Shown one piece after another: positions 36,561 to 50,130 of a stretch of DNA of 60,000 nt. The notes under the pieces were generated by a model, which worked only from the letters and a program-made list of their open reading frames with translations, had not been told where the DNA came from and made no database searches. The first letter of the stretch is position 1, and each line of letters begins with the position of its first letter. The translations under genes and the position numbers were made by a program. This DNA is from Antedon mediterranea (lineage: Eukaryota; Echinodermata; Crinoidea; Comatulida; Antedonidae): the NCBI RefSeq assembly GCF_964355755.1, contig NC_092673.1, positions 2,549,001-2,609,000 of the forward strand, written 5' to 3'.

Positions 36561-39500
36561 ATTAAAATAAACAATATAAAAAAATTGACATGCATGCATA
36601 ATATGAAGATTGCAGTATATAGAGCGTAATAATAAATTCAAATAGGGAACGAGATTAAATTTTATTAAAAATTAATTGCAAAAGAAACAACAAATTAGAG
36701 AGGTTATCAATCATACACATTTTAATACAGTAAATATAATTTAAAACAAGATTGGATTTTTTATAGGTGCAGTTATGTGGAGAAAAAATGGCCGGGGCAC
36801 CTAGTACCGTAATAATATATCTGTTGTCCTTTTGCAACTTAATAACATAACTCATTTGTCAGAGGTCTATGTAATCCCACATGTTTTTAAATAGTGGCTA
36901 GTAAAGTAACTAATAACATTAATAACATTAATGAACATTTCGATAAATCTTAATCCGTTCTTCTTACGTTGGTCTACGGGAATTAGTTTAGTAATCATCT
37001 TTACTTACTATCAATACATGCGTATGCTAATTAATGAAGATAGCTTAGAGATAAGAGAGGGATTAGAGTGTATGAAAGACGCCTCGGGCATGTTAGGTAT
37101 CTAGTCGCCATGATGATTGATCTTAATCACAATAAGTGTGTCCAGCAACAGTGATACAATCAAATGTTATGTATAAATTATTTTCTTAAAAGAGATTTTT
37201 TTTTTAAAGTATGATCAGGAATTTTATTTCTATCGACAAACAACAATTAATACTGTATTGTAATAACAGTAATAATAATAATAATGACCTTTGATAATAC
37301 AGGTATGCTTCGCAATGCTAAAGAATGACTTTTTGACTTGAAAGCTACGTAGCTTATTAATGCTGTATTATGTAAAAAAAATATCACTATTTGGAGCTGG
37401 ATGGTAGACAGGAAGAAGAAATTTAGAATTACGATTACAAACTTTATTGATTGTTATGCTTTTCTTACACAACGTCACCAGTACAGATATAGTTGTATAA
37501 TGGACTAGTCAGTCATCAGTAATGCGTCGTCAAAGTACATTATTGCACATACACAACACATGTACAGATAATTAAATGATAAATGAAGTGTATGATTATA
37601 CAATGGACATTTTATACAAACACTATTAATACATTCTATTATTTAATGTCATTCTTGACATTTAAAGTTTATATGAGATTTAAAAAAATGAAGACTACAG
37701 TACCCTGGATAAGAACAAAAGTTCAGACAGTTATGTAACATTAATGTTTCATAGCACAATATAATGTGGTATTTCTATACAAGTTAATGTAGTGGTGGTT
37801 TAGTGTGTGATTTTTCACAGCATTGGTTCAAATCTTTAATATGCATCATTTTTGGCCATTTTATCGGACCTTTTTCAATCATAAATATTCATGATTGACA
37901 CTCTTAAATCATGAAAAATAGTATGGTCTGCAATTCCAACTTGTATTTATTTTTACAAATACTTTGTACAATATTTTGTAATTTATTATCAAAATGTTTA
38001 AAAGGACAAACATATAATAAAGAACAAGGATATTTAATAAAACTAGTTTTTGTTTAAAGTTTCCAGGGTAAGAAAATAACATTTAAACTTATAAACATGA
38101 ATATCTATGTACAGTAGGTCTAGAAAATATGATAAGCACAAGAGCTTTTAGACAGAATCTCTTCTGTTGATAACAATCTGTAGAAGCCATTATAAAGATA
38201 TGCTATAATACTAGAGGAGAGATAAGGAAAGTGCAAGTTGACAAAATTAACATATGGCAATGCTTACAAACATTTACAAATTACTATTTTCTAAGTGAAA
38301 GGTTTTTGTTTGGAGACTGGATTGGAGTATTGTGCACACTGTTTGGATGTTCGTCTATTCAGACTCCTGTGGTTTATAGGATTATCAATAATAACAAAAT
38401 ATATATTAATAGTTATATAAACAATGGAATAGAACTAAAAAGTGTGGATTGTGTTCAGTTATTGGCTCCGTCAGATAACATACTATAGACGTATAAGAAC
38501 AGGAGTAGAGTATATTTTGTAGCAAAATACTAGTTCTGTATTTAGAGTTAAAGGACAATATAAAGTAGGCATTGTGTCTGTGAATTAAAAAAAAAAATTA
38601 TGAAAGAGCATCTGCATCTGTTTTATGTTCAAAGAAATTGTTTAAAAGTCAGAGTGGAAAAAGAAAAATAAATAGATTTTCTATGAACTTGTAACACAGT
38701 GCACAGGTCTCTAGCATACAAAGGTTCGAATTTAATGTTCTTCAGAAATGTACAGATGTGATGGGAACTGACAGTACATCTCTATTGTGTTTCGTATCAA
38801 GATAGCAACGCTGTTTACAATTACATGTTCGTAGAGAATGTGATATATTTGCTATTGGCAATCCTTGGCCCATATGCTTCAATATATAAATCAAATCAAA
38901 TTTATCTACGGTAATCTAAATGAGTTGTTGTTGCTTAACTTCAACAAAACTACCTTGTCATCGTAAAAATGCGTTTTGAGAGTTCAAATTGGATCGTTCG
39001 CATTTGTCCTCAAAGTAGAATTCTGGACTATTCCCAAGAATTCATTCATGAATTTGTAATGAGATATTTTCAACTGTATTAATTTTAAATCTTAACTGAA
39101 AAACGATGATACTTCATGTGTCTGTTAATAATCTGTCTAAAAAAATGTTTTGCAATAGCTGTAAGTTTTTTATTGTACAGTAGTAAAGATTTATCAAACC
39201 GAATAGTAGAGCAACGAACAATGGATAGTTATACAATGAAAATCGATTTTCCAACCGACAGTCACAAAATCCACTTGGTGATATCATCTTTAACGAGCTT
39301 GTCATCTAATATACAGTAGTATAATAATAGCGATCCAGTATTATAGTACTCAAGTTGCAATGTATTGTCACAAGAGCACTATGTGCAGGCTTCATAAAAC
39401 CGTGTTGAACAATACCACTTGTACCCCCCACCAACAATATTTAGCCTTTAGGGCAATATGATTATGGAAATTTACAGTAATATGTTGCTAAAAATGGTCA

Positions 39501-41119
39501 CATTCTTATAATCTATGGGTTAGTTTGAAATATTCCAAAAACGGGTTCAAAAGGTGAAAATAGGTTTATGCTGCTTCTCCCCGATTTTATTATTAATACT
39601 TCCTTTAATAATATAGAGTTAGGGAACAGGTAATAATAGGGACTAAGAATTGAGAGCAAAGGTGGGGTTACTTTTCATTGGTCAAATTACATTGTCCCTC
39701 ATGCCTTTTGTTGCGTCCTAGTGGGAACACAGATTAATAGTTATACTAGATATTACTGCATTTTTTCTTCACAAAGTAAATAAATCAAGCACATTGGGAA
39801 TCAGACAAAATAAATAGGTATTGGCAAGTATTTCAGCAAAGCTTTCACGATATTAAGGACATGCAATAACAAAACAGACACTTTTTTCTTAAAACTAAAG
39901 CTAGTACGGTTATTTCAATTTGTATGCGTCGTCGCATTCAACATTTGTTATTATAACAAAGAAAACTTGAAGGATATTAAAACGATGATTGAATTTTGTA
40001 AACTATCATAAGACATTTGCATCATTAGATGATGGATATCGTAATCCTTTCCATGTCTTTTCCTCATTTATTTCTAATAAAACATTAATTTCTATGCATC
40101 TATGATGAGGTGTAAAATGTATCTAGTTACAGATAGTGTTGTGTAGAATGACAAATCATTTTTTTTCTTCTAAAAATGTCTTGCTGTTTATTTATATTTG
40201 TTTATATATTATATAATACAGAAATATCACAGGCACAGAATAAATTCTAAAACCGCCAAGTAATATACTGAAATTTAATTAATTTGAAACGCTAAAGAGG
40301 AGGAAATCTGTGAGAAAGTTATTTGAGTACCAATGATGATAATGAAAGATATGAAAATGATAATGTCATCACTGATGAGATACTGTATGAAATTGACGAT
40401 GACCACTAATGTAATACATTAATGACTAAAGTATACAACAAAAAGTCAGGACACACTTGATATGATAAAACAACATTACTATCAACAGTGATATTTACAC
40501 ATAAAACTTGATGATGTAATTTAATGGAGATACTGATATGGCACTATATTTAAGTAGGTAATTGCACGAATATCTCATTAAATGCATGCAAGTGTACACG
40601 CAATGCTGACGGCAGCGTACCTGCTAACTTACGTACCCACAGAATCATTGCACAGCTAGATCATCACAGTCCGCTTGCTTATGTTTTAACTATAGTACAA
40701 CTTGTTATCAATTTTTATAGCAATCTTTCAGCTACACTTGATCTCAACAAAATTAAAATTACCATCTTTTTCTTTCAAATTGAGCACTCTCATACTGTGA
40801 TCACTTACTGCTGGAATTGGTGCATTACAAATTCGTATTATTATTGCTAAATCCGGCTCAATAAATAAAATTATAAAAAAAAAAACAGGAAAATTCAGAA
40901 TGTTCCCCAGCCCATGAACTAAAATTTTTAATCTATATTCTAGCAAAAATAATGTTTGCATTGTATATTGTTTACCTTGTTTGAAATTCTAGATCTTTTG
41001 TTTAGTATTAAAAGCTGGTGATTTGATACAATATGGTAAACAATAGTTGTTAATATTATATTCATGTTCAGTAGTAACAGTATTAACTATTATACTGTAC
41101 ATGGTCGCATGACGCCATG
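36561..41119. other. Intron stretch without genes
   Basis: About 4.5 kb of A+T-rich intron. A decayed piece of the MITE at 22457 is visible near 39690-39736 (CATTGGTC ... GCGTCCTAGTGGGAAC). Facing open frames at 39114-39319 on the two strands share A+T bias and lack homology. Nothing else was recognised. Confidence 0.4.
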
Positions 41120-41690
41120 ATAGATCAACATCATTATAACACCTGTATTTTATGCAAATGATGCATTCAAATCTATTCTAAAGCCTAATAGATTGCTCAT
41201 ACGTATCCACGCATAATTAACAAATCCTTGCATAACCTTTTTTCGTTGCTATAAATCTGTCAAAATAAAAATAAAAATCAGGTACTATGCTACCGAAACG
41301 TTCCCGTAATCTGCTACTAGCGCTGACAGATGCATAAATTGAATGGCTCTTCAAAAATGCTGATGGATCGGCGTTTTAAAGAAACGACAATAACCCCACC
41401 GCTCCCCGCTTGAATTAAATGGCTCAATATTGTCCGTAGCCATTGTTTAAGGGTCAACCACACCAGAGCTGATTGATCAGTCCAGCATTAAGTAGGTATT
41501 CTCTCTCTTTCACTTCGCCGTTCTTTTGCCTGAATGAAGCAATTTTAGCGCTAGTCAATTACCTAAATGGATCGAGTATGACATATTGAAGCAAGTGGAG
41601 TGGAATTAGTGGCTGTAAATGAATGACCATGGTGTTGCATTGATGCAACGGTCAATATCTTAATGAATTGACATACGGTAATTTTAAAAG
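41120..41690. promoter_or_regulatory. Possible large intronic enhancer block
   Basis: The longest non-repetitive, less A+T-rich block in the big intron. It includes the octamer ATGCAAAT (41152-41159), TAATTA (41214-41219), TGATTGAT (41470-41477), GTTTAAGGGTCAACCACACC and several CpG-containing words. No frame is coding and no transposon ends were seen. A conserved enhancer is the favoured guess; a decayed element is the alternative. Confidence 0.25.
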
Positions 41691-44246
41691 CAGCTTTGTT
41701 TTTTCATAACGCAATCTGATATTGCGATTATCAAAACAATTTATATAGGATTGTAAATCTATAACATTTTCAATTCCCACCAAGTCATGTGTATACAATT
41801 TCTATTTTTAAATTTAACAAAAATTAAATGTCGCGAATTTTACTTAATTTTAAATCTCATAATTTAGTAATCAACCAGCAATTAACTCGATTTCTAAAAC
41901 AAAATAATACAGAAAAAATTATTTGAACATTCGCCGATATTTTGCACTATTTGGATTTTAACCATTCAACTTATTATTTTATAAGACACATGATTAAAAG
42001 ATCACTAAATCCCAATTTATCAAAGTTTCTATTATATTCAAAAAATATTTTCCCTGTTTATTTGCATTTTAATTTCAAATACTTGTTGTTTTGATTCTAT
42101 TTTGCGATCCTAATGTTATTTGATTTATTCATCTTCTCAAAATTTGAATTTAGATTATTCGACAGTGTTTGTAGCTGATAAAATCAAATTTATTGTGGAT
42201 TGTGAATTAAATTTATGAGATTTTGAAATGACTTGAAGAACCAGGGCATTGAAAGGGACCTCAATTATTGATTAGTGAATAAACAGGGCTCTTGAATGCT
42301 CCTTATACCCCCATAGGAATCAATACACATGCATACAATACAAAGGCAGGCTAGATCAGGCCGGGTCAGCATTATCCCAAGTTGTATGTAAACGTTGTGT
42401 AGGATTTGTATATATTATATATATTATATTATGTAAGGTCAGATGATTTTAACTCTATTGATACTATGTAAATTCAGGAACCATCTCTTCTGCTGTGTAC
42501 ATAAAAAAGAAAGAAACGTTCTCTCAATATTGACTGGAGGACATACTATATCCAGTACCAAAAATGAACCATCAAAACATGCCCTTTAATATTTAAATTA
42601 ACTTTAATCACTGTTAATTTGAATTGCTATAATATGATTAAATTTGTAATATGAAAAGATTATAATTTCTAAATAAATTATATATATATTTAAAAATAAT
42701 AAAAATTCAATTAATTATTAAAAAATCTATGTTTTTATGAAATTTAAAATACCTGTTTAAAGTGTAAATCACAACTACATATGAATATATTTTTAAAATT
42801 TAGAAAGAAATGGTTTTTAATGGGAAAATTGAATGCAGTACTTCATAATAATATTTCTGCTAGACCTAAGATAAATCAGAATACAGCATATAATATATCT
42901 TAATAGATTTCTTATAATATAAATACTAAATTAAAAACAGATTTTAAGTCTCAAAAACGTGCATAAAAATATGATTTATCTGCTGTGATTTGTCCATACA
43001 TTGAGGTTGAATTGAAATAGTCATCAATCACATTGGATGTTTTACCTGGAAATAAATCAAATGGGGGACATTTGTGGGGTTGAAAAGGGATATACGAAAA
43101 CACATGCATAATTTGTGTAATATTTTGTAATGTCGATTGAACATATAGTATAAAGGGGTTTTAATTTTTTATTATATATTATCATATATTAAATTAATTT
43201 GTGATAATGCATACAATAGCAATTACGCATAGGTATAACAAATGTATGATTTGTCCTTAGCTGAGGTACTGTTGTGGCACTACTTTGGGTATGACTACTG
43301 TTACAGACCAAACACGGATTTGGACCAAGCACTCTAGGATTGGTAAAGTAATAAGATTCAACATTCAATCATTTTTCAACATTATTAAACAAAACATCAT
43401 GAATATTTTAATAGTTGATGATAAAATAAAACATTGAATTACAATTCTGTGAGTATAGGTAATATAATATTGATGAGTCCAAACTAAATGTCACTCAAGA
43501 AGAATTCAAAGTGCAGACCTAGAAACATTTATTGACAAATTTACAGAATTTAAAATGTTCTCACAAAAAGAATTACCAGTTGGTCTTCAATCTATTTAAA
43601 TCTTTGAGTGTTTTTAATCGGATAAATAATAATTGTTTAAATGCCATTGTTTCATTTTAAGTTGTACGGAAGTTCCTCTCCATAACAAATATTAGTTTTT
43701 CAATACAGCTGTAAATTATTAAAACACAATCAATGTATATCATTTTAATATTATGCAGTGTCATCAACACTTGAAACATATACATCAAGTGGAATTGCAG
43801 AAATATGAAACCTTCCATAAATTGAGATGCATTCTTTATCACTAATTATAATTAGCCCGTTCTATGATTAATTTTCATAGGTCAATAGCAGTTATCAAGA
43901 ATTTGTAAATTCGAAAACAGAATTGGAGAATGAGAATACATGCAGAGTTCTTTCCTCAAGAGTAATGATTCTTGTCATCCTATTGTAAAGTTTGCAATGT
44001 GTTATATATTAGCCTAAATCATCCCTTAATTTCCATAATCATTTAATTTTCTCTCCATGTTTTTCCTTATCCAATTTTTTGTACTTCTAATTATCAGTCC
44101 CTGACCATTCATTTATCTCTGTATATTACAATTTACATCATGGTTTGTTGGCCAAATATAATAAATGAAAGAAATAAAAAAAATCTGAAAATCTGGAGAA
44201 CAAGGGATCTATAGAACAATTAAATTATGATGCAATTAAAAGAAAC
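41691..44246. other. Intron stretch, very A+T-rich
   Basis: Long A+T-rich region (TATATA runs near 42410 and 42680). No features were recognised. Confidence 0.4.
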
Positions 44247-44380
44247 TTAAGATCTGTCTACACTATAAAACTAGTTTGACAAAAAATATGCCTAAATATA
44301 GTAGTGATATGGCCAAATATGGTAGTGATAAGACATTTTTATGTCCATATATAGGCACATCACATTTTTTTGTCACATAA
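44247..44380. mobile_element. TTAA-type MITE, copy lacking its right end
   Basis: TTAA at 44247-44250 followed by GATCTGTCTACACTATAAAA and the family body through CACATTTTTTTGTCACATAA. The expected GTTTGATAGTGTAGACAGAG is missing after 44380. Confidence 0.75.
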
Positions 44381-45594
44381 TGATGTAAAATATATTTTAA
44401 ATTATCGTAGTGTAAAGGTTTATCAGTTGAAAATTAGAATAAGGCATGCATTGAGAAGTTAATTTTAGCAAACACTTTCTATAATACAAATACTTTGGAT
44501 GAACTTTTGTTAAGCTGTCGTGCGGGGAAGAAAAGAATTGATATAATATGAATCGGTCACAAGTAAAACGCAATAAATCAAGTCATCTTTCAGGGGATAA
44601 AACTGTCAAGAACGTACAAATCAAAAATCTATGTTGTTCATCACCAACGACGAATCTGATTTCTCGTTGGATGGCTCTTTAGTCAACGTACCTTTGTCAG
44701 GATTTGCCTACATCGTATTACGGGTGATTTAACGTTACCGATACGCGACATTGCAAAGCTTGATTCCTTCGATGTGACCAGAAGTTTTTCTCGTTTCCAG
44801 AAGAGATGATACTTAGTCTAGCGTATCAACTTGCAATCATTGTCATATTTTTCAATTCACTCTTGTCAATCATTTCTATTAATATTAATTTAATTCCATA
44901 TAAAAACAAAATCCAGGGTATTAAATTGACAATATTATTCAAACATTTATTTTTGTAAAATATTGAAAACAAAGTTTCTTTTATAATCTATGGAATGGAA
45001 TTTATAATATATAATATGAATAATTTCATATTAAAAAAAAATTCAGGTATAAAATTAACAAAATTATTCATAAACATTTTTTTGAAAATATTGGAAACAA
45101 AGTTTCTTATAATCTATGGAATGGAATTTATCATATATATGAACATATCTATTATGAATACAAAAAATCCTAAAAGGGGCCCTATAAAGAACTCTAGTCA
45201 TTAGCCAATGAACGTAATCATGCTTACTCATGCGCAAAAAAACAATAACAAGCAAATTCAGTCAAACGGTTACCGACACGGCGCAAAGTGATGATTTTAT
45301 CACGTCCCAAAATGAACCTGCGATGAGGACACAGAACTGATTGTTGCCGGTTTATTTTCCTTGATCAAAAATTGGTCAAGCGATATGGTCAACCAATCTA
45401 TAAAAATACCAGCTATAACAATGACCGCTACACACTCTAATCTGGAAACATGACAGATGCTACAACAAGTATAGTGCAACACAAATATTAAATTGGTAAT
45501 GTTATAATACAAATAATAACTTATCATATAACATAACAAATTGATATTTTATATTTTCTGTTTTTATTTATTTTTTATTTTATTCAATTTTCAG
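44381..45594. repeat. Intron stretch with 128-bp tandem duplication
   Basis: AAAGTTTCTT followed by TATAATCTATGGAATGGAAT occurs at 44971 and 45099, embedded in two similar A+T-rich units of about 128 bp (44906-45160). The block 44560-44830 is less A+T-rich and non-coding. Confidence 0.5.
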
Positions 45595-45768
45595 GCACAA
45601 CAATACATGACAACACAGCGGTGCAGCACCCTGAGGATTGCCATGAGTGCAAAGCACTATCGAGATGGCTCTCCATATACTGCACTAGAACATATAAGAC
45701 AAACATATAGACAAGATGCTCTACATAAACAAAGACTTATTATTAAGTCTTTGGGAGTGGAGTTGTAA
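45595..45768 (+). CDS. Possible terminal exon of an unknown plus-strand gene
   Basis: A strong acceptor (a long T-rich tract ending CAATTTTCAG at 45594) is followed in phase 0 by 57 codons and a TAA. The peptide has a coding look (AQQYMTTQRC, then SAKHYRDGSPYTALEHI, then QDALHKQRLIIKSLGVEL) and is less A+T-rich than its surroundings. There is no ATG ahead of the acceptor: the frame upstream is the T-rich tract itself. No upstream partner exon was identified. It is antisense to the FAM53 gene and inside its intron, so it would be the last exon of a nested gene or a retained fragment. I do not recognise the protein. Confidence 0.35.
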   Translation, partial: AQQYMTTQRCSTLRIAMSAKHYRDGSPYTALEHIRQTYRQDALHKQRLIIKSLGVEL

Positions 45769-45787
45769 ATTGTCATGAGAAAAAAAC

Positions 45788-45867
45788 CCTGACATATGAC
45801 AGGACTTGAACCCAGTACCCCTAGATTGGTAGCCAAGCATCATAACCACCAAGCCACAGCTCCTGCC
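45788..45867 (-). mobile_element. tRNA-derived SINE head
   Basis: The minus strand reads GCAGGAGCTGTGGCTTGGTG and onward, with an A-box-like TGGCTTGGTGG and a B-box-like GGGTTCAAGTCC (complement at 45802-45813) at tRNA spacing. The T-stem and acceptor do not pair properly, so it is not a working tRNA. Its 3' side runs into the end of the preceding exon-like segment. Confidence 0.6.
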
Positions 45868-48863
45868 ATTCTGACTGAATCACTGTCGACGAGAATACAA
45901 TCAATTAGTAGTATAGTATGCACACATAAATAACAATTCATGATTATACCCAATTCGCACATACGACAACACAAATGCATGTACAGCAATTGTTATATGG
46001 ATATCTCGCAGGATAATCTAACCGAGTTACAACGCTTTCATGTGATAGTTTGTCATGCCGTAATTAAAAAGACAACTATTAACTGTATCAACGTATAATT
46101 TAGTACGGTATATCTTTACGGTTTAAGGTTATTTTGAAAATAGTACATAACATTTGAATAAATTATTACTAAATATGTCTCAAAAGTAATTGGAAATATA
46201 GAATTGAGAAAGTACATTACTAAAAATGGCCAGCGGTACAATATGGCATTATGAACACATCAATTGACACTATGAATAATAGATCATTGCAAAACGTGTC
46301 ATGCTTTTTGTATTGCTCTAATTTCTGTGGTTAGTTGACCTAATTTTATTACATTATCATCTTTCCATAATAAAATGAAACTTGTTTTGAAGTTTGCTTG
46401 CAACTTCAGTTTAGTACAAAGGTGACTGTGTATTGTGCCTGCAATTTATCAATTTAAACACAAGTGACATGGAAACGAATTAGTTTGCTAAATAGAAAAC
46501 TGTTGTTTATTTCAACGTGCATCAAATAGCGAGTACATAACTCGCAAATGACAAGATAAGACGTTTTCCATGCTATACTTATAAACTAAGCTTAGACTTG
46601 GGTACACTAGTATTATTGTTTTAGCTATTCAAGATTTAATTTATTGTCACATAATATATCATGCATGATATTTGTTTTCCTGAGCTTAGAAACATAGATA
46701 CAATACAATATAAAAACATAACACCTTAACTAATTATCTTGAAAAATGTACATTAAATAGATAACAAGCATATGAGATCTCACAGATTTGAACCACTGTT
46801 TCTGACTATCAATCTGTGATTTCCTATTTGTGCCTATTAAAATGTGGTCCATATGATATAACTGAACCGATACCAACAAAATACTGTAAGTGGTGAAATA
46901 TTGCTGTGGTCCATATGATGTATAGCTAATACTAACAAAATAGTAGTGAAATATTGCTATTTATAACTTTGAAATTGAATTCAGTATCTATCTAAAATAC
47001 ATTAGCTAGAGACGCGAGTAATCCATTACCAGCCATGCAGAGTAAAATGCATTGATCTTCACATTATTTCATAATAATCATCAACAAAGAAACATTAAAT
47101 TTGATATTTTTCTACTCAGCCAGGCACATTAACTTGCACACTACTTGATCTAGTGTTGCGTATAAATACGAAAGTAATAATCAAATTTAAATAATGCCAT
47201 TTAAGCTACATTGTGTAGGCCAATGGCCATGTAAAAATGGCTTGATTCGTGATTGATGCACAGAAGCACGTAAACAGGCAACAAAAAAAAGTAGTTCGGT
47301 GCTGGGTAGTAAGAACATACAATCCGTTTTGTACAACAGATTTTAAACTGTATTTTTCTCTAGCTACTTCGTTTCTTATGGACTCTGTATAATTAGTCTC
47401 ACAATGATTGAAATCTCTCGTTAAAAAATCATTCGGAATTCTAAGCATACATATGCACAAACACATAAAATACACGTTGTGTAATCAAGTGAGGTGTTAG
47501 ACCATCTCCATCGGCCATAAACACAGTCCGAATGGACAGCAGCAATTATTGTCAACTTGAGTTTTATTCCATTCATTTGCAAATTTGATGTTGCATTAGC
47601 AATGCCAATAGAGATGTGAGAGACTTGTCTTGAATGTTCTACCTAGGGAGTTTACAGGGTTGATTGCGTTTGAACGTGTACGCACATGCATACATCACAA
47701 TCAATTCGTTGTATAGAATTAACATCATTTATATTGTTGTTATCGTTCGCCGTCGAATTGTCTACTCCGAGAGCCGAAGCTTGGCAGGAATGAATAAATA
47801 GCACGAAGCCTCACTGTCAATCTTACATTGTCTTTTTTTATGACTGTTTTTCCAACTACCTCAAGAGACAGGTTATAAATCAAATTCATCAGTTACATAA
47901 TGACATTGTAAAGTTTAAATTCTATTTTCTAAAAACTTCCCATAACTCACGAAAATACTTGTGAAAGTTTTTAAGCTTAGCTATTCTACTCAACCAATAA
48001 CTCAGCCGCAAACAGATATATAGATAAAACAACTTTTAGAAATTTACGACGTGAATATCGGTGTTTTTTTTTTATTCTTTGCTCAGATGCTAATACTCTA
48101 ATAAAATAGAGGTTTGAAAAACCATGAATGTAACTGGTGCATGACAAATAACCAACAATGATAAAACTTGGAATCATCAATAAATTCAAACTGCATTATT
48201 GTCTCATTTAATGTTATTGATTGTGATACTTTTGTTGTTGTTAACATCTCACCATCAAGAGGATATAAAGTAATTATGAGATGCTCTATACATTTACATG
48301 CAAGTATAATTGACACGAACCAATACGCGAAATTAACTTTCAAACTTTAAAATATGGTTCAAAATTTATGCAATTTATAATAGTATTAGACTTGGTGATA
48401 TAAATTAAACCATTCATCATCAACATAGGAAATAAATATTGTTCTATGCCTGATGGGTTTAATATATAAAGGAAGAATTTTAAAGTAAAAAATATTTGGT
48501 TATTTTAATTACTTTGATAAATTAACTTATTATCTATAGTACTATGGCATAAGGTCATTCATTTTTACATACTGTATATTTTTTTTACAATATTTTAATA
48601 GGCATTGCAGTAATTTAAGCTAAAAGGCAAGCCACAAATGTACTAATTTTAACTGCTAAATATAACTATATCTGCTCTACTGTATATAGGTTACTGGATG
48701 ATGATACAAAGTATAAAATACTAAAGCAAGATCAATTTTTAAAATACTCTCTTTAGCATATTATGATTAAAATTTCAAAAGCTTGTATTTAAAAAAAAAC
48801 CATATTTAATGAGGGTGATCCATCCAGCAATTGCTGATCATTAGGGGCCCACAGAAGTTCCCA
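45868..48863. other. Intron stretch without genes
   Basis: A+T-rich intron. A duplicated segment of about 60 bp with GGTCCATATGAT lies at 46851 and 46912. The block 47480-47650 contains the palindromic octamer pair ATTTGCAAAT (47575-47584) and may be regulatory. No coding content was recognised. Confidence 0.4.
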
Positions 48864-48896
48864 AGACAAACATACACAAGATGCTCTACATAAACT
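48864..48896 (+). pseudogene. Short decayed copy of the 45.7 kb exon-like segment
   Basis: About 30 bases (AAGACAAACATACACAAGAT, then GCTCTACATAAAC) match 45695-45730 except for a 2-base deletion and a substitution. The deletion shifts the frame. Similarity does not extend far on either side, so this may be a fragment or partial duplication. Confidence 0.3.
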
Positions 48897-50130
48897 TAAA
48901 ATAAATTTTGTCTGTAGAAAAATTTGTAGGGTTATTAACTTAAATACATTTTGTATCAGTGTTCTAATTGTTGCAATACGAGGTCGACGGAAGTGTTTCG
49001 TGTTTTTCATCTTTCCCATGGAATATGGATATCAAATTACAGCGGAAAAATGAGAACAAGTGAGGTTGATCTGGGCAATAAAACAGAGTGTGAATACCAA
49101 TTGATGTGAAATACACACCTGACAACTGCTAAAGGGTGGTATTAAATACCATTACATTCAACTTAATTAATGCACCCTACTTAATGCTAAATTAACCTGT
49201 AATTATATAGCTAGCATACTTTTGTCATTTACACAAATTGATAAAAGAATTTCAATACAAACTCATTATCAGATCGCAGCATGCACAATTTTTGTTCATT
49301 CTAACCAATAATTATTTTTAATGGAATACTAAAATTATAACAATAAAACATTAAATTTTAATCTATAAAACATAATTGAAAATAATCTTTAATGTCCTAT
49401 TATAAACTTGGGAATAATTGAATAAAAATTGACAAAATATAATTAAACCATAACTTTTTTCTAATGCGTTAATGAAGCCAGAATTGAGTATAATTATTGT
49501 TTTGGCAATTAACGAAAAGTTAAAAGTGCATATCATCGGTTTGTTGAAGCGTGAATCAAAACTAGTCGCTTACTTCTAAACCGGAGATGACGTCATTAAG
49601 TACGAATAAAATTTCCAAAATATTTAGTTTTTTTTTGCTCTTAATACATACAATGACTGCAGTATGATTGTAAGTGTATTTTGTTTGATAGATGGTTCCA
49701 GTGTGGTGGGAGAATGATAAAGTCTAACATCAACAGTAAACTAATGATACACAGGTCAGAAATCGGGCAACCTCTCATCAGCCCTTCTTTAATGGACGCC
49801 GGGTAGATTACCTCTGAGTCACCGAGTTTGCACGCAACATTCGGCATTATATTTTACTTAATGCTAAGGCTGTCATTTTTACTGATTTTATGTACGACTC
49901 GGGACTGCTGTAACGATGCACACAAAAGCGTTACGTTGATCATGATTGATTCTATTCTAGCATTGCGCAAGATCGTTGATATTTGCATATTTCTTTCTCT
50001 TTAAGAATTCAATAGTTGCAATGAAAACTCTTTGTCAAGTACAAATATCATTGAACGGAGATCTTGGCAGGCTCGTTAGAAATAATTCTACTGAGATCTT
50101 AACTTGCGCTAGTGCAGTAATGGAAAATAG
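48897..50130. other. Intron stretch, nothing recognised
   Basis: A+T-rich intron; a G+C-richer patch near 49700-49850 has no recognised frame. Confidence 0.4.

Noticed and set aside
45788-45867. Functional tRNA gene
   Set aside because: A and B boxes are present but the T-stem and acceptor stem do not pair; a SINE head fits better.
48789-49019. 76-codon minus-strand frame
   Set aside because: It is antisense to the decayed copy of the 45.7 kb segment; no homology.
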